Shown here in pieces: positions 1 through 9,889 of a DNA stretch of 64,000 nt. The notes under the pieces were generated by a model. The model was not told the DNA's origin, did no database searches, and saw nothing but the letters and a program-made list of their open reading frames with translations. This stretch comes from Isochrysis galbana (taxonomy: Eukaryota > Haptophyta > Isochrysidales > Isochrysidaceae). The position numbers and the translations under genes were made by a program. The stretch covers positions 4,103,587 through 4,167,586 of the forward strand of contig CM030934.1 of the NCBI GenBank assembly GCA_018136815.1, in the 5' to 3' direction. Within the stretch, counting starts at the first letter, position 1, and every line of letters begins with the position of its first letter.

Positions 1-93
1 TTACAAAAAACGCGAGTTTCGCAAATGTTCACCGGCAAAGGGGGTTAGAGGTAGATCTCTCTCTCGGGGGTTTTTGCAGGGGTTTCACTCCGA

Positions 94-151
94 TTTCACC
101 GAGGTTTCACTCCGCGTTTGACTTCAAACGCGGATTGAAACCTCGGTGAAA
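94..151. repeat. 28-bp inverted repeat with 2-nt loop
   Basis: The arms 94-121 and 124-151 are reverse complements with one mismatch and only two bases between them. The left arm begins TTTCACCGAGG and the right arm ends CCTCGGTGAAA. Further copies of GTTTCACTCC flank it at about 81-90 and 208-217. It looks like the core of a small foldback element or the end of a MITE. Confidence 0.8.
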
Positions 152-381
152 CCATGTTTGTTTAACTCCGGCCAGTGGGCGCGTGGAACAACTCTGGCGG
201 GTTTCACTCCCAGTTTTTTGCTTCTACGCGAGCGATGGCGGTGCGCTTGGGCCCGCCACCATGGGAGCGAAAGGGTGGGGGTGCGGCCGCACTGGGGCCA
301 CGCGAGCCCGCGCGCGCACACCAACCTCACCTATCACCTATCACCTCACTCTCGCCCTCTTCCGGCACGCCGTGAACGCAG

Positions 382-660
382 GCCGAGGCGGACGACGCGA
401 ACAAAAAGTGGCGCATGGATTGGACCGAGCCGCGGAAGATCGCTCTGCTGAAGCAGGTGACAGGTGATCGACTGCGGCCCGGAGGCCTTCGGCCTTCATG
501 ATTCATGACCTTCAAGGAGGGCAAATCAAGGGACGGCGAGAAGCACACCCAGGCGCACGCGTGGACGAACAAGACCGGCGGCATCCTCACGCTCACCCTG
601 CTGGACGAGAGCTTCAGGGAGTTTGGGGACGTTTTCCCCAGCCCCTACAACTATCAGTAA
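382..660 (+). pseudogene. Possible two-exon coding remnant, unknown
   Basis: Two short stretches look coding. Positions 382-456 follow a CAG acceptor-like site and read AEADDANKKWRMDW then EPRKIALLKQ, ending before GTGACA. Positions 505-660 start with ATG, encode 51 residues (including TNKTGGILTLTLLDES) and end in TAA within the 5' hairpin of the downstream MERA element. The two pieces do not join obviously in frame. The WT.PRK..LLKQ pattern resembles DNA-binding N-termini of plant and algal transposases, but this is weak. Confidence 0.25.
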
Positions 661-1110
661 ACTGATAGGGTCATGGAGCGCGCGCCGCCTCCCGCCCTCG
701 CTGCCGCCGCCCTCGCCGCCATGGACGAAGCGTTCATGGACACGCCACTGTCGCCGAAGCGACCACGCCAAGACGACCCGCCCGACCAGGTGGGCACAGG
801 AGCCAGCGGGCCGCGCCCGCCCACCCCTGAGAACGGAGACACAACAGCCTGCATGCTGGCAGCAGCCAGCATGCAGCACACCCACATCACCCCACACAGC
901 CACCCCAGCCACACCACACAAGAGGGACGTTCCAACAGGGAAGGCCTCCGGGCCTGGCCCCTACACAGCCGCGGTACCGCCCTCGTGTCCCGGCACGAGG
1001 GGCTGGCCCGGCACCATCATAGACAAGACCCCCATGGGGGTATGTCGACAAAGGCCAAGAACACTGAACAGCTGTGGGCCCCCAACAAGGGGGACAGAGA
1101 CAACAGAGAG
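647..1110 (+). mobile_element. MERA-family element, copy 1 (ORF 673-1143)
   Basis: The unit starts at AACTATCAGTAAACTGATAG, a short inverted repeat 6 bp before an ATG at 673. The same start occurs, inverted, at about 61741-61773. The ORF (156 residues to 1143) begins MERAPPPALAAAALAAMDEA, has a basic SPKRPRQD patch that may be a nuclear localisation signal, and is otherwise rich in Pro, His and Gln. The sequence homologous to other copies seems to end near 1110, where a Gag fragment on the other strand begins. No enzymatic domain is visible. It could be the ORF1-type protein of a non-LTR element or a non-autonomous derivative. Confidence 0.5.
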
Positions 1111-1405
1111 GGCCAAAGAGATGATGGGAGAAAGAGTGGATAGTGTTCTCATCGATGCCGACGGTGTCGAATGAGGCGTTGAACCAAAGGTTGTCGAGAC
1201 CAAGAATGTCGAGAGAGGTAGTGGGAATCTTACATTGCGCCGTGAGAAAGATCCACGCGGCTCGGCCATCGTTGGAATGACTGCGGAGGATGTGGTCTTT
1301 AAGGTGTTGATTAGTGAGATGGAAATATATCTCCTTGAAGAGGCGCTTGTTGCGGCGAGCGCGAAGCTTGGTCTGAGCGGCATTGGCATTCCCGTTCGTT
1401 GCCAT
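1108..1405 (-). pseudogene. Ty1/copia-type Gag N-terminus, truncated
   Basis: Reading from ATG at 1405, about 100 residues resemble the Gag capsid region of Ty1/copia elements: a basic start (RARRNKRLFKEIYFHL), then DGRAAWIFLTAQC, which matches the conserved 'graAw..L...c' segment of algal copia Gag. The reading ends near 1108, where it meets the MERA copy. It lies 120 bp downstream (on the minus strand) of the LTR at 1528-1877, as expected for a 5' LTR followed by gag. Only the N-terminal third is present. Confidence 0.65.
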
Positions 1406-1527
1406 AGATGGGGTAACAGCTTATCAGCTCTCAAGGTTATGGAGCTATCACTAATATCAGCACTAATATCAGCTCTCATGAGAGTTGTCCCAACCAACAA
1501 CAAAACTCCCCTGTGCGCGCACGCGTG

Positions 1528-1877
1528 TGTTGATTTACGCTCTCCACAACCCACACACAAACTCTCTCTCTCTCCTCTAGCGTTAGCGTAGATTGGTACT
1601 ACTAGTTGGATGAACCTAACGCATCTTAGGGATTGAGGATAGACGATAGAGCGTAGCTAGCAGCCAAGCAGCAAGCAGCCGACCGACGGAGGCTACTACG
1701 TATGTATATGTATGCTGAAATATCGATGTTGATGGAGGAGGGGGGGGAGGCGACGATTCTAACAGTAAAAGGAGTCATAGTAGTAGATCAGCCCCTTTAA
1801 GATTAGTCTAGCAGCCGACAACTAATATCAGTGATTTGGCAGTTTGGAGCTATTACTCTTACTGAGAGCTCATAACA
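1528..1877 (-). mobile_element. LTR of the copia element (350 bp)
   Basis: The block begins TGTTGA and ends ATAACA, giving TG..CA ends with a 4-bp TGTT/AACA inverted repeat. It sits between the Gag fragment at 1108-1405 (downstream on the minus strand) and another Gag-like ORF that it interrupts near 1870. It is inferred from ends and position; there is no second copy in the window for comparison. Confidence 0.55.
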
Positions 1878-3584
1878 GTACTCTTACCCCATCTAAGTTC
1901 GTTGCACGCCAGACATCTCCACCGACGTCGTGTCCCATTAGCGTTTGATATAGATCATTCTCGTCGTTGTCGCTTTGGATGGCAGCGAGCGAGACTTGGA
2001 AGGCTCGTTCAAAATGCTCGAATGGGCGACCGCGCTGTCCATCAAATGGGGGCGCAAGGGGGTATTTCTTGCGATCCCAGTCTTTATCCTGTGTAGAGAG
2101 CATGAAGGCATCATGAATTGTGTCTTCGGGTTCTTGGGAAAGTTCTCCCAAAAGATCGTGAAATGACGACGAAGTGGTGTCAAACGGTGGCCTGCCGAAG
2201 TTTGGCAGCTCACAGGAATTTGATCGAGTTACAGGCGGGATTGAGAAAGGGGTCGAGCGCCGCGGAGGGATGGTGAATATCACGCGCGGTACGACCAGTC
2301 CTCGACGAGTGCGGCTGTCGGTGCGATGGAGATTGCACCAGATGGCTTCGGAGATCAGTGCATGTTCGCCCGCGGGATTAAAATAGAATTCCCAGTCGTC
2401 GTCTCCCCCAGAATAAAAATAGAATCCCCAGTCGTCGTCTCCCCCAGGCGGTGATGGTTCGGGGAAAAGTCCTCGGCCGGCCAGTTCCGTGCGGGGGGGT
2501 TCCCCTGCGGACGCTTCCTTGCGGGGTGAGGTTCCCCCACGGTGCGCGCGCGGGGGGGGTTCCTCCCCTCCTCCCTCCGGAGTTCCTGTCGGCGTCTGCG
2601 GCGCGCGGGGGGGAATTCCTGTTCCCCCTCCGGAGGTCCGGTCGGCGTTCTCTGCGCGCGGGGGGGTTTCCTCTGTTCCCCCCTCGGAGGTCCGGTCGGC
2701 GTTTTCTGCGCGCGGGGGGGCGCGCGGGGGGGGTTCCTGCCCTCCTCCCTCCGGAGTTCCTGCCGGCGTATTCTGCGCGCGGGGGGGAATTCCTGTTCCC
2801 CCTCCGGAGGTGCGGTCGGCGTGTTTTCCGCGCGGGGGGGGAATCTTGGACCTTTCGCCTGCGCCCTCTGCGAGCCCGTCTCCCAAGGGGGGGGTGCAGC
2901 AGAGGTGGCAGCTATGCATTTTGACGAAACAGTGAGGAGGCGCGGGCAATCGTTCCCCAGGGGGAAGAGATTTTCCCCATTGCAGCAATGGGGGCTTCCT
3001 TGCTCGAGCTGCCCGACTTTGCAACGCTGTTGCGCCTGGTAGCAACCTCGTAGCCCGGTGCCTTCCGGGGAGATTCGACGCGCCTCGTAGTGGCTGATGT
3101 GACCATCCGACACGGGTGACGACCTCGAGCGTCCCGACGCCTCGAGGGCTCTAAGAATAGAAGCTGAGGGATGGATTTTGGGGTCATTCGATGTAGAATT
3201 GTGGTTTTGCCACCCTTGAACTGTCGAGTGCGGGCGGTTCTGGCTGTGGTTGTCACTGAAGTTGTTGAGTGATTTGGCCATGTGGTCCAGGTCCCACCAC
3301 TTGGAGGAGCGTGTGGCGCGGTCGGCGGCCGCTGAGTCGAAGAAAAGATTTTCAACGAATTTGTCAAGTTTATTCGTTATGGTGTTGTACCCTTGAGCGG
3401 CGTTGTCGAGCGCGCTATGGTTGTAGAAGTTGGGGTGGTCTCTCGGCGGGGGTACCACGTTAGAAATTGTAGTCTTGTAAGAGGTCTTGTTGGCTAGCAT
3501 CCCTAGCCACATACACCGGACGAGCCATGCACCAACCGCGCACACCCCCATCGCGGGGTAGGAGCTCCGTTGCCGATAAGGCAC
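1878..3584 (-). pseudogene. Gag-like retroelement ORF with GC-rich repeat insert, frameshifted
   Basis: On the minus strand a protein can be followed from about 3584 to 1878 in two frames. The N-terminal part (3584 to about 2880) is Asn/Ser-rich. The last 100 residues include PPFDGQRGRPFEHFERAF, which matches the start of a retrotransposon Gag matrix/capsid segment. Between them lies a Pro/Arg-rich repeat tract (about 2530-2860) in which the frame changes. The ORF ends inside the LTR at 1528-1877, so that LTR appears to have inserted into it. No reverse transcriptase follows. Confidence 0.5.
2530..2860. repeat. GC-rich imperfect tandem repeat
   Basis: About five to six degenerate units of roughly 55-65 bp, each with a GCGCGCGGGGGG run followed by TTCCTG and CCTCCGGAG. 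On the minus strand it encodes repeats such as EGEQEFPPAR and RREEGRNPPRA. Units differ by G-run length, which shifts frame and probably explains the broken Gag-like ORF. Confidence 0.8.
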
Positions 3585-3687
3585 GGTCCCTCAGCACTAG
3601 GATTAAACCAGGACAACAAGAAAATTCTGACAGCGAGGCTGGCTCACCGTGCCAGTCAGTCCCGCTCTCCGCCGCCATCGCTCGGCC

Positions 3688-4983
3688 ATGGCGCCGCTCG
3701 CCGCTCTCCTCCTCAGCCTGGGCTGGGCACGGCACGAGGCCGGGGCGGAGGCGCGGGAGCTGCAGGCCCGACTGGAGCAGATCGCCAAGTCCAAGGCTGC
3801 CCAGTACGACTGCGCCATCAGCATCGCCGTCGAGATGGGCAGTGGCCTCTCCCTCAGCGCAGGCGACCCGGGAGTCTTCGTTTGGGGCTCTGTCACCAAG
3901 CTCGTGACGGGCGCGGCCCTAATGCAGCTCGTCGCCGCTGGAAAGATCGAGCTGGATAAGCCGGTCGCCCCACTTGTTGACCCATCACTCGCACGTCTCG
4001 GCCTCGATTCGATGGCTTCACTGTTTGGCGCGGAGGCGCGCCTCGTCACACTTCGTCATCTCCTCAGTATGAAGTCGGGCATCCCAGACTACGACACGGC
4101 CACGCCGTTCCCACTACCGCCAACTGATCCATTTCGAGCGGATGTCTACGCCCATCCTGCAGATACATTCCCTCCTGCAAAGCTTCTCAACCTGAGCTGG
4201 GTGCGTCGTGGCCGCCTAGACTTTTCTCCTGGGCGCAACTTTTCGTACTCAAGTACCAACTTCGTCTTAGCTGGGCTCATGCTGTCCTCGTTGAGTGGCG
4301 CATCATCCTGGGATGCTTATGAGCAGGCGGAACTGCTGTCTCCACTGCCGCAAGCCCGACAGGCACAGTACGCCGGCATCCGATTTTCACATGGGAGCAC
4401 ACCTGCTGCAGAGGGCGCAGTGGGCGGATTTGATAGGACGAATTATAACGGCGCCAACGCATCTGCAAGACCGGGTGTCGACGTGTCTTCCATCGCGGGA
4501 GTATTCGGAGGGTGGACAGCGTCCGATCTGGTTGGTCCCGCAGCGGTCGTCGCACGCCTTGTTTATGACGTGTTTGGAGCACAGGGCCCCCGTTTGCTCG
4601 CCGCAGCACAGGTGGCTGAGATGGTGCCGAAGGCAAAGCCGGGCACCAGCGAGTTTGGCAGCATCTACGGCCTGGCCACCTTTAATCTCTCAATCATGGG
4701 TGTCACTGGGCAGAGCCTGCTGAGCCCATTTTCCCGCGCGTATGGTCACCTGGGTGCTACGTATGGGTATGACTCCATAGTCGGCTACTTCCCTGGAATT
4801 GATGCGTCCATTGCCATTGCATCAAACATCGAGACGGATGCGCAGATACAGCCCAGTGATACATTGTGCTTTGTGTACAATGCGCTTCTCGCGGCTGTCC
4901 GCGGCGTGCCAGAGCCAAAATGTGCGTTTACTAAACGCAGCTACTTCGGGGGCAGTTGTGAATGCGTCAACCATCCTCCTTGA
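3688..4983 (+). CDS. Beta-lactamase-fold serine hydrolase (class C / DD-peptidase-like)
   Basis: A 431-residue intronless protein starting at ATG 3688, where MAPLAALLLSLGWA forms a signal peptide; the open frame extends 13 codons upstream to a GTG. Family motifs are in order: SxxK as GSVTKL near residue 70, the tyrosine motif as FSYSSTN near residue 190, and a late YGHLGATYGY replacing the KTG triad of class C enzymes. HLLSMKSGIPDY is the usual 'LL.H.SGlpd' segment after the nucleophile. In eukaryotes this family (LACTB-like, esterase EstB-like) are serine hydrolases or peptidases, not antibiotic resistance genes. The signal peptide and a Cys-rich tail (CAFTKR..CEC) suggest a secreted or lumenal protein. 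Substrate cannot be told. Confidence 0.85.
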   Translation: MAPLAALLLSLGWARHEAGAEARELQARLEQIAKSKAAQYDCAISIAVEMGSGLSLSAGDPGVFVWGSVTKLVTGAALMQLVAAGKIELDKPVAPLVDPSLARLGLDSMASLFGAEARLVTLRHLLSMKSGIPDYDTATPFPLPPTDPFRADVYAHPADTFPPAKLLNLSWVRRGRLDFSPGRNFSYSSTNFVLAGLMLSSLSGASSWDAYEQAELLSPLPQARQAQYAGIRFSHGSTPAAEGAVGGFDRTNYNGANASARPGVDVSSIAGVFGGWTASDLVGPAAVVARLVYDVFGAQGPRLLAAAQVAEMVPKAKPGTSEFGSIYGLATFNLSIMGVTGQSLLSPFSRAYGHLGATYGYDSIVGYFPGIDASIAIASNIETDAQIQPSDTLCFVYNALLAAVRGVPEPKCAFTKRSYFGGSCECVNHPP

Positions 4984-5690
4984 AGTACCCCCGATAGTTG
5001 TACACAGGCGAACGATATGCAACGATGCTTTGTGGTACCGCCTTCCGGCCGTGCTGCGCGATACGTCAGAGAGTACAGTCAATTACAGCATCAAGAGGAG
5101 GCAGGCAGCGCGTATGCAATGACGCACAGCGCCACATGCAATTTTGCTCGGATAGGCGGTGGACTGTGCGATGCAATCATCAATCATGTCCTTCCTCCAG
5201 TGCTTCCCTATGCCTACGCCCCGCTAGGAGTTATATTCTATGTATCCGGTGTGGTGGTCAATTGCTGTCGCGACCCCCATCAGTTCGATTTCCCTTCTTC
5301 CTTCTATACCCATGCTATGTGCTTAATAGCAAAATCCGATCCGTACCGCACGTACCTGCGTTGCGTGACCTGGACCTGTGACCTGATCGCATGGGCATGG
5401 GCATGGGCCGCGGGGTGTTTATGTTTTTATTTTGCGAAGCCTTATGAGAGCGTTAGCGTTAGTACAGCTACTGCCACTAGCCTTGCAGTACTACCCCGCC
5501 GGGCCACGACCATGACAAATAACATAACCGCTCTGCTAAAAGCTAAAAGCTAAAACATGGGACACACGAGCAGAACTATCGCACCCGTTGGCCGTTGGCC
5601 CTTGGCAAGCCTCCCCCCCACCCTGCGCAAGTCCTTACGTGATTGGGGGCGAAAAAACAGCCTTTGAAGATGCCCATTTACTCCTACCGC
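4984..5690. other. Gene-poor stretch
   Basis: Between the serine hydrolase and the second MERA copy I see no convincing coding sequence. Short ORFs here lack motifs and overlap in several frames. It contains a small GCATGG run (about 5389-5407) and an AGCTAAAAGCTAAAAGCTAAA run near 5538-5554. Confidence 0.5.
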
Positions 5691-5695
5691 ACGAC

Positions 5696-6441
5696 TCAAA
5701 ACTATTGTTATAGTTCGAGCGATGGAGCGCGCGCCGACCGCTCCTGATCCCCAGCCCTCTGCCGCCACGACGCCCCACAGGGGCCGCCCCAAGCCGCCGG
5801 AGCCGAAGCGCTCACAGGCCGCCCCCCTAACCGACAGCGACGTCGACATGATCCTGCCACCTTCGCCTCCCCACCAGGCTCAGAGGCAGGGAACAGGGAG
5901 AGCCCTGTTCCCTGCAGACCAGCAGAGCCAGTCTCTGGCTCTGCCGCCTGCCCCCACTGGCTTGCCAGTACAACAAGGACTCCCCATGGTGGGTGGCAGC
6001 CTGGCTGCCACCCCCATGGTGGCAACTCCTACCAGCAGTGCACCCCTCGTGGGCGGGCACTTGACACAACAAACAATTCCTGGGGCCTTTACGGCTTCCA
6101 ACCCCCCCAACAACATTGCACAGAAATCCTACGCTGAGGCGGCCGGCCCCAAAGGGAAACTCCCTCAAGAAGCAAGACAAGCCCCACCTCAACAAGCCAA
6201 ACATCACCCGCCGCCCTCGCGCAAGCGGGCGGACCCACAGTCGGAGCCAACTCCGCCTCAACACAACACCACACAATTTGCCTCACCCCCTCATGATGAG
6301 GAGGAAGAACCGGACGACACCCCATTCTTCATACAGCTAGCGCAGCTAGCTGATGACAAAAAGGACATCAAAAGCGAGGATGTGGCAACCTATATGAAGT
6401 ACCTTCTCTCCAAGCTGAAGGGCTTGGATGCCCCTAATTAA
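5696..6441 (+). mobile_element. MERA-family element, copy 2 (longest ORF, 5722-6441)
   Basis: A short inverted repeat (AACTATTGTTATAGTT, about 5700-5715) lies just before ATG 5722. The 239-residue ORF starts MERAPTAPDPQPSAATTP and shares the ATGGAGCGCGC start with the other copies. It is Pro/Gln/Ala-rich with a basic patch (SRKRADPQ), then an acidic, probably helical C-terminus (DEEEEPDDTPFFIQLAQLAD and ATYMKYLLSKLKGL). This is the only copy with an intact-looking C-terminus. No known domain is recognised; an ORF1-like nucleic-acid-binding protein of a retroelement is a reasonable guess only. Confidence 0.5.
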
Positions 6442-6518
6442 GCCTAGATTGTCCACAAAATACATAAAGTAGTAGCTCTAGGAGTGAACAGTAAATTCTC
6501 GCGCGCTGATTTCACTCG

Positions 6519-7280
6519 ATGGCGACGCTGCTAGCACAGATCGCGCTCGTGCTGTTGCCTTTGTTGTCGCCCCGCATCACGCCCTGCGTGCATGGCACGA
6601 CACAGCGACCGGTGATGCTTGAATACGGACAAAGTTCCCTTCAGACTGAGCTTGCCAGGCTCCGGCGGATTCGCCGAGCAGGCGTGCTGGCGGGCAGTGG
6701 ACTGCTTGCGGGAGCGCTCGGTGTCAGCATCAGTACGGGGATGGTCGATGCATCCACAATACTGATCCCCTGCATGATGGCTAGCGGCATCGCATTCGCT
6801 TATTCTCGCTCGCACGATGAGCCCCGCCCTCCTCTCCCCACATCTGACTTTGAGGTGAAGACATCTCTCATCCCAGAGGCGGGGATGGGACTATTCGCAA
6901 CTACTCGACTCGTTGAGGGCACCTATCTTTTCGAGTATGACGGAGATAGGTTGACAGAGTCGGAATATTACGCTCGATATCCCACTGGACAAGGCCGTTA
7001 TGTCGCAGAGGTCGCAACAATAGGTGCACCCGTGTACATTGATGGCCAAAATCCTGACGTTGATGTTTCCGGCATGGCACGGTGGATGAATTCTCTGCCT
7101 ACCGGCGAGTGTAACGTGCGAAAGCGAAAACAGCGATTCGGCCCAATGGCCGGTCGTATGTTCTTTTATGCCACTCGCGATATAAGTCCGGGCGAGGAGC
7201 TCACATTCGACTATGGCAACGACTATTGGGATGCCATCAATGATTCATCATCTACATCTACAAATACTACCACCGGTTGA
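6519..7280 (+). CDS. SET-domain protein with N-terminal membrane segments
   Basis: A 253-residue intronless protein from ATG 6519. Residues 1-20 form a signal-like hydrophobic stretch, and residues about 53-95 hold one or two hydrophobic segments (GVLAGSGLLAGALGVSIS, then ILIPCMMASGIAFAY). The SET domain covers about 112-240: the AdoMet-binding start is AGMGLFATT, the middle is YIDGQ..., the pseudoknot is ARWMNSLPTGECNVR (family NHxC.pN, with N present but H replaced), and the end is GEELTFDYGNDYW, the classic ELTfDYG motif. SET proteins methylate lysines. The membrane anchor makes a chromatin role less likely than modification of an organelle or membrane protein. It starts only 78 bp after the MERA ORF stop. 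Confidence 0.85.
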   Translation: MATLLAQIALVLLPLLSPRITPCVHGTTQRPVMLEYGQSSLQTELARLRRIRRAGVLAGSGLLAGALGVSISTGMVDASTILIPCMMASGIAFAYSRSHDEPRPPLPTSDFEVKTSLIPEAGMGLFATTRLVEGTYLFEYDGDRLTESEYYARYPTGQGRYVAEVATIGAPVYIDGQNPDVDVSGMARWMNSLPTGECNVRKRKQRFGPMAGRMFFYATRDISPGEELTFDYGNDYWDAINDSSSTSTNTTTG

Positions 7281-7584
7281 TGGCTTCAACATAACTTAGC
7301 TCTTTGATTTGGATGATCGTCATTCCGTTGCCAGCACATCAAGAGCTTGACGTATTGCACCACACGAAGATGCTTATGCTCACAACACACGGCACAGTTG
7401 TGGCAGATCTGCAACATGGTGCATCCGCGTAGGCCGTGGCAACCTTTTGCCTTCTAGATAAACCTTCCTTCCTCCAAATAGATAGGCGCAAAGAGGGGAA
7501 GGAGACGGAGCAGCCATGCTGGTACATGAAACGATAATGCACTGTGGGTAACACTAAAAGGAATTGAGTGGCTGCACTGCCCTT

Positions 7585-7830
7585 CTATAATAATTTCTTA
7601 ATAGTCTCACCGCACACGCGGCCGTGGACCCTCTACTTTCTACTCACGCAGCAAAACTTTCTACACCCCCACTCTCCCGGCCCTTTCCCCCCCGCCATCA
7701 GGCGACTCCCCCCGTGCACTACTAGGGGGATAGGGGAAAAGGGCTTAGATATGGTCGGTGCCCCCCCCCCCCCCCCCGGTGATCCGTTCCCCCCTTCCTC
7801 CTATGCCTTACTAGGGCGGTCAAACAGGGG
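7585..7830 (+). repeat. Dispersed C-rich repeat (family R1), copy 1
   Basis: It begins TAATTTCTTAATAGTCTCACC then GCACACGCGGCCGTGGACC, continues through CGCAGCAAAACTTTCTACACC and GTGCACTACTAGGGGGA, and ends with GGGCTTAGATATGGT and a long C run. Four more copies are at 30318-30600, 31385-31610 (inverted), 42190-42470 and 42480-42610. In the 30-kb copy it runs directly into a LINE coding start, so it may be LINE untranslated sequence. Confidence 0.8.
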
Positions 7831-8099
7831 CTTTTTAACTATTAGTAAGGGTTGGGCTGCATTTTTTGACCGTGGCGCGAGGCCCAATAAAAAAGCTTCA
7901 GGGGGGGCCACCTGCCGCCACGAAAATCTTAGCCAGGAAATGGTGCGATTCTCCCCCCCTCCTCCCCCCCCCTCCGTCACGCGCGCTCACGCTCTACCCG
8001 TAAAGAATTGGCGGTCGCGCCCGCGGGGGGATCGATTCCTTTATATCTAAGCTACATTCGGCATTTGATTCCCGCCCGATGCAGCGCCGTGTCGGGCTG

Positions 8100-8637
8100 C
8101 CGACAGTCCGACCACCCCCTGACCCTCTGGCATCATGGCCCGCGCAGCCCACCCAGCTCCTCACAGCGCGCGCACGCGGCTACCCTGGCTGCCGCAGACC
8201 CCGCCCTGACCATCCCGACCCGCCCCTCGCAGGATTTGCCCTCACTCGAACTCGGCATCGAGAACCAGGACCAGCTCACCGACGCGGCCGTCCACGCGTG
8301 GCTGACAAGCCTCCGCGTTGAGGCTGCCCTCGCGGCCCTCCTCTCTCTGACAGTGCCAGATTCGGCGCTGATCGATGAGGCAAGACCCGTGGGTGGCCTC
8401 AAGACGGGCCACGTCGTAGCTCTCTACGCCGCGGCGAGCAAAAAAGCCCAAGATCTTGCCAGAGCGCCTCACAGCGCATCTGGCGGGAACCCACCACCCA
8501 AAGCAGAAATCATCTTCTGCCGCTGGGTGGTGGGCTTGGCAGGCGGTATTGGGAATCAAGAGGGTGCAACTCGAGGTTCCTTTTTTTTGTCACGCCCCTC
8601 CCGGCTTTTTAGGTATATAATTTCTACCGACCCCTAA
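8100..8637 (+). CDS. Possible coding remnant, unknown
   Basis: An open frame whose middle part (about 8220-8560) reads like real protein: LPSLELGIENQDQLTDAAVH followed by WLTSLRVEAALAALLSL and an amphipathic Ala-rich helix, then IIFCRWVVGLAGGI. There is no clear start and the 3' end runs into repeats. No family recognised. It may be a gene fragment or a chance GC-rich ORF. Confidence 0.25.
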
Positions 8638-8741
8638 GCGAAGGCAAAGTTGGCCGCGCGCATGAACAGCTCGAGGTTCCCTTTTTGTCCCACCCACCAT
8701 GTGGTTCCCTTTTTTGTCACACCTTGAACGATCATCCCGCC

Positions 8742-8803
8742 AACCATGCCCGCTGCCCTTGTTGAAGAATGCAACCATGCCCGCTGCCCTTGTTGAAGAA
8801 TGC
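8742..8803. repeat. Perfect 31-bp tandem duplication
   Basis: Two exact adjacent copies (8742-8772 and 8773-8803) starting AACCATGCCCGC. Upstream are two related CGAGGTTCCTTTTTT-like phrases (about 8573 and 8671), so the region looks like slippage-prone repeat DNA downstream of the virus-like gene at 8897-9628. Confidence 0.9.
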
Positions 8804-8896
8804 AACCACGTGGGCGTCAGACTGCCGACGTCCGCCCTTGCACGCCCATAGCCAGCCAGCACACCGCGGGCGGATGGCGACGTCTGAAGAAGGACT

Positions 8897-9628
8897 TCAC
8901 ACGGTTTCAACGCCGTTTGCTGCAAAGCAAAGGGCAAGCGATTCCCCACGAGACTCCAGGACGCATTTCGCCCCAGTCACCATCACTCCATCCGCAAGCG
9001 TGTGAATGAGCTTCAGCATGCGTGCGAGCATGACTTGAGCGATCGCAGTGTCGTCATAACTCGCCAAAGAGGTGCGATTCACAAGATGGATGTCAATTGT
9101 GTAGAGCTCCCGATTCCCCGCTCGCTGGAGGCTCTCGGCCGCGCTCTTGGTTGGCGCAGACCACGCGCGTGCAAAGTCGTACTTCCAGTCTCCCAAGAAG
9201 AGCTGCCGGGGGTGCTGGATGCAAAAGGCCGCGGTGGTGACGACCTCCTCCAACTCATGGGTGCTTACCGGATCGTCGCACGTCAAGGACACCTTGAATG
9301 CGAGGCCCCCGGGGCTGTCGGTGAAGAAGACGACTTCCCGAAAGGTCCTCTGCACACTGCGTTCGATGCTGAGAATGTGCGTATCATCAAAAGTGGTTCG
9401 CGTGCGGACTCGTTCCGTGCCTGGTCGCCGCCAGAAGGCGTCGTGGCGGCTCACGAGGACGGGTGCGTTGCCAAAGACTTCGAGGCAACGCCGGTCATGC
9501 ACGCGCCTGTCCACGCTGTCAACAAACTGGCCCTTGTGCATGAAGCCGAGGCGCATCTCCAGTTTGGTGCACGGGAGTGCTCGGAGCTGGCGGACAAGTG
9601 CCACAGCGTTGCTAAGCGCAGGGTCCAT
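8897..9628 (-). CDS. RNA-triphosphatase-like (mRNA capping, tunnel-fold) protein
   Basis: A 243-residue protein from ATG 9628 (MDPALSNAVALVRQL). The open frame runs further upstream without an ATG. The order of elements fits the metal-dependent tunnel-fold RNA 5'-triphosphatases that start cap synthesis in fungi, protists and large DNA viruses: KLEMRLGF near residue 22 (first metal-binding strand, usually ElExR/KlG), WRRPGTERVRTRTTFDD (basic strand), FKVSLTCDDPV (the 'RiSls.E.P' strand), DWKYDFARAW, and YTIDIHLV (the last strand, normally ExExE). The final acidic motif is degenerate (T-I-D-I-H), so activity is doubtful. It lies 262 bp downstream of, and on the same strand as, a GT29-like gene. 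Function is inferred from motif order only. Confidence 0.45.
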   Translation of the reverse strand: MDPALSNAVALVRQLRALPCTKLEMRLGFMHKGQFVDSVDRRVHDRRCLEVFGNAPVLVSRHDAFWRRPGTERVRTRTTFDDTHILSIERSVQRTFREVVFFTDSPGGLAFKVSLTCDDPVSTHELEEVVTTAAFCIQHPRQLFLGDWKYDFARAWSAPTKSAAESLQRAGNRELYTIDIHLVNRTSLASYDDTAIAQVMLARMLKLIHTLADGVMVTGAKCVLESRGESLALCFAANGVETV

Positions 9629-9889
9629 GATTCCCTGTGGTGTAGATGATTCCCTGTGGCGTAGAGGGCGTGGGCGAGGAGCAGGGCCAGTAGGTCGGGA
9701 GAGGCAGGTAAGGGCGGGGCCGGTGCGATGGGCGAGGAGTAGCACGTGAGGCGAAGAGAATGTGAGTGAGGCGAGGACGGACGGGGGGAGGGGCTGGACG
9801 GCGAGCGAGTGGGAGCGAGTCGGAGGTGACGGCCGAGAGAGAATACCAAGGGGGGCACTCGTCTCAGCAACCAATACTTGGGCCAGGCG

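Noticed and set aside
9002-9749. Plus-strand ORFs of about 200 codons opposite the RNA-triphosphatase-like gene
   Set aside because: Low-quality composition; the minus-strand reading has ordered family motifs.
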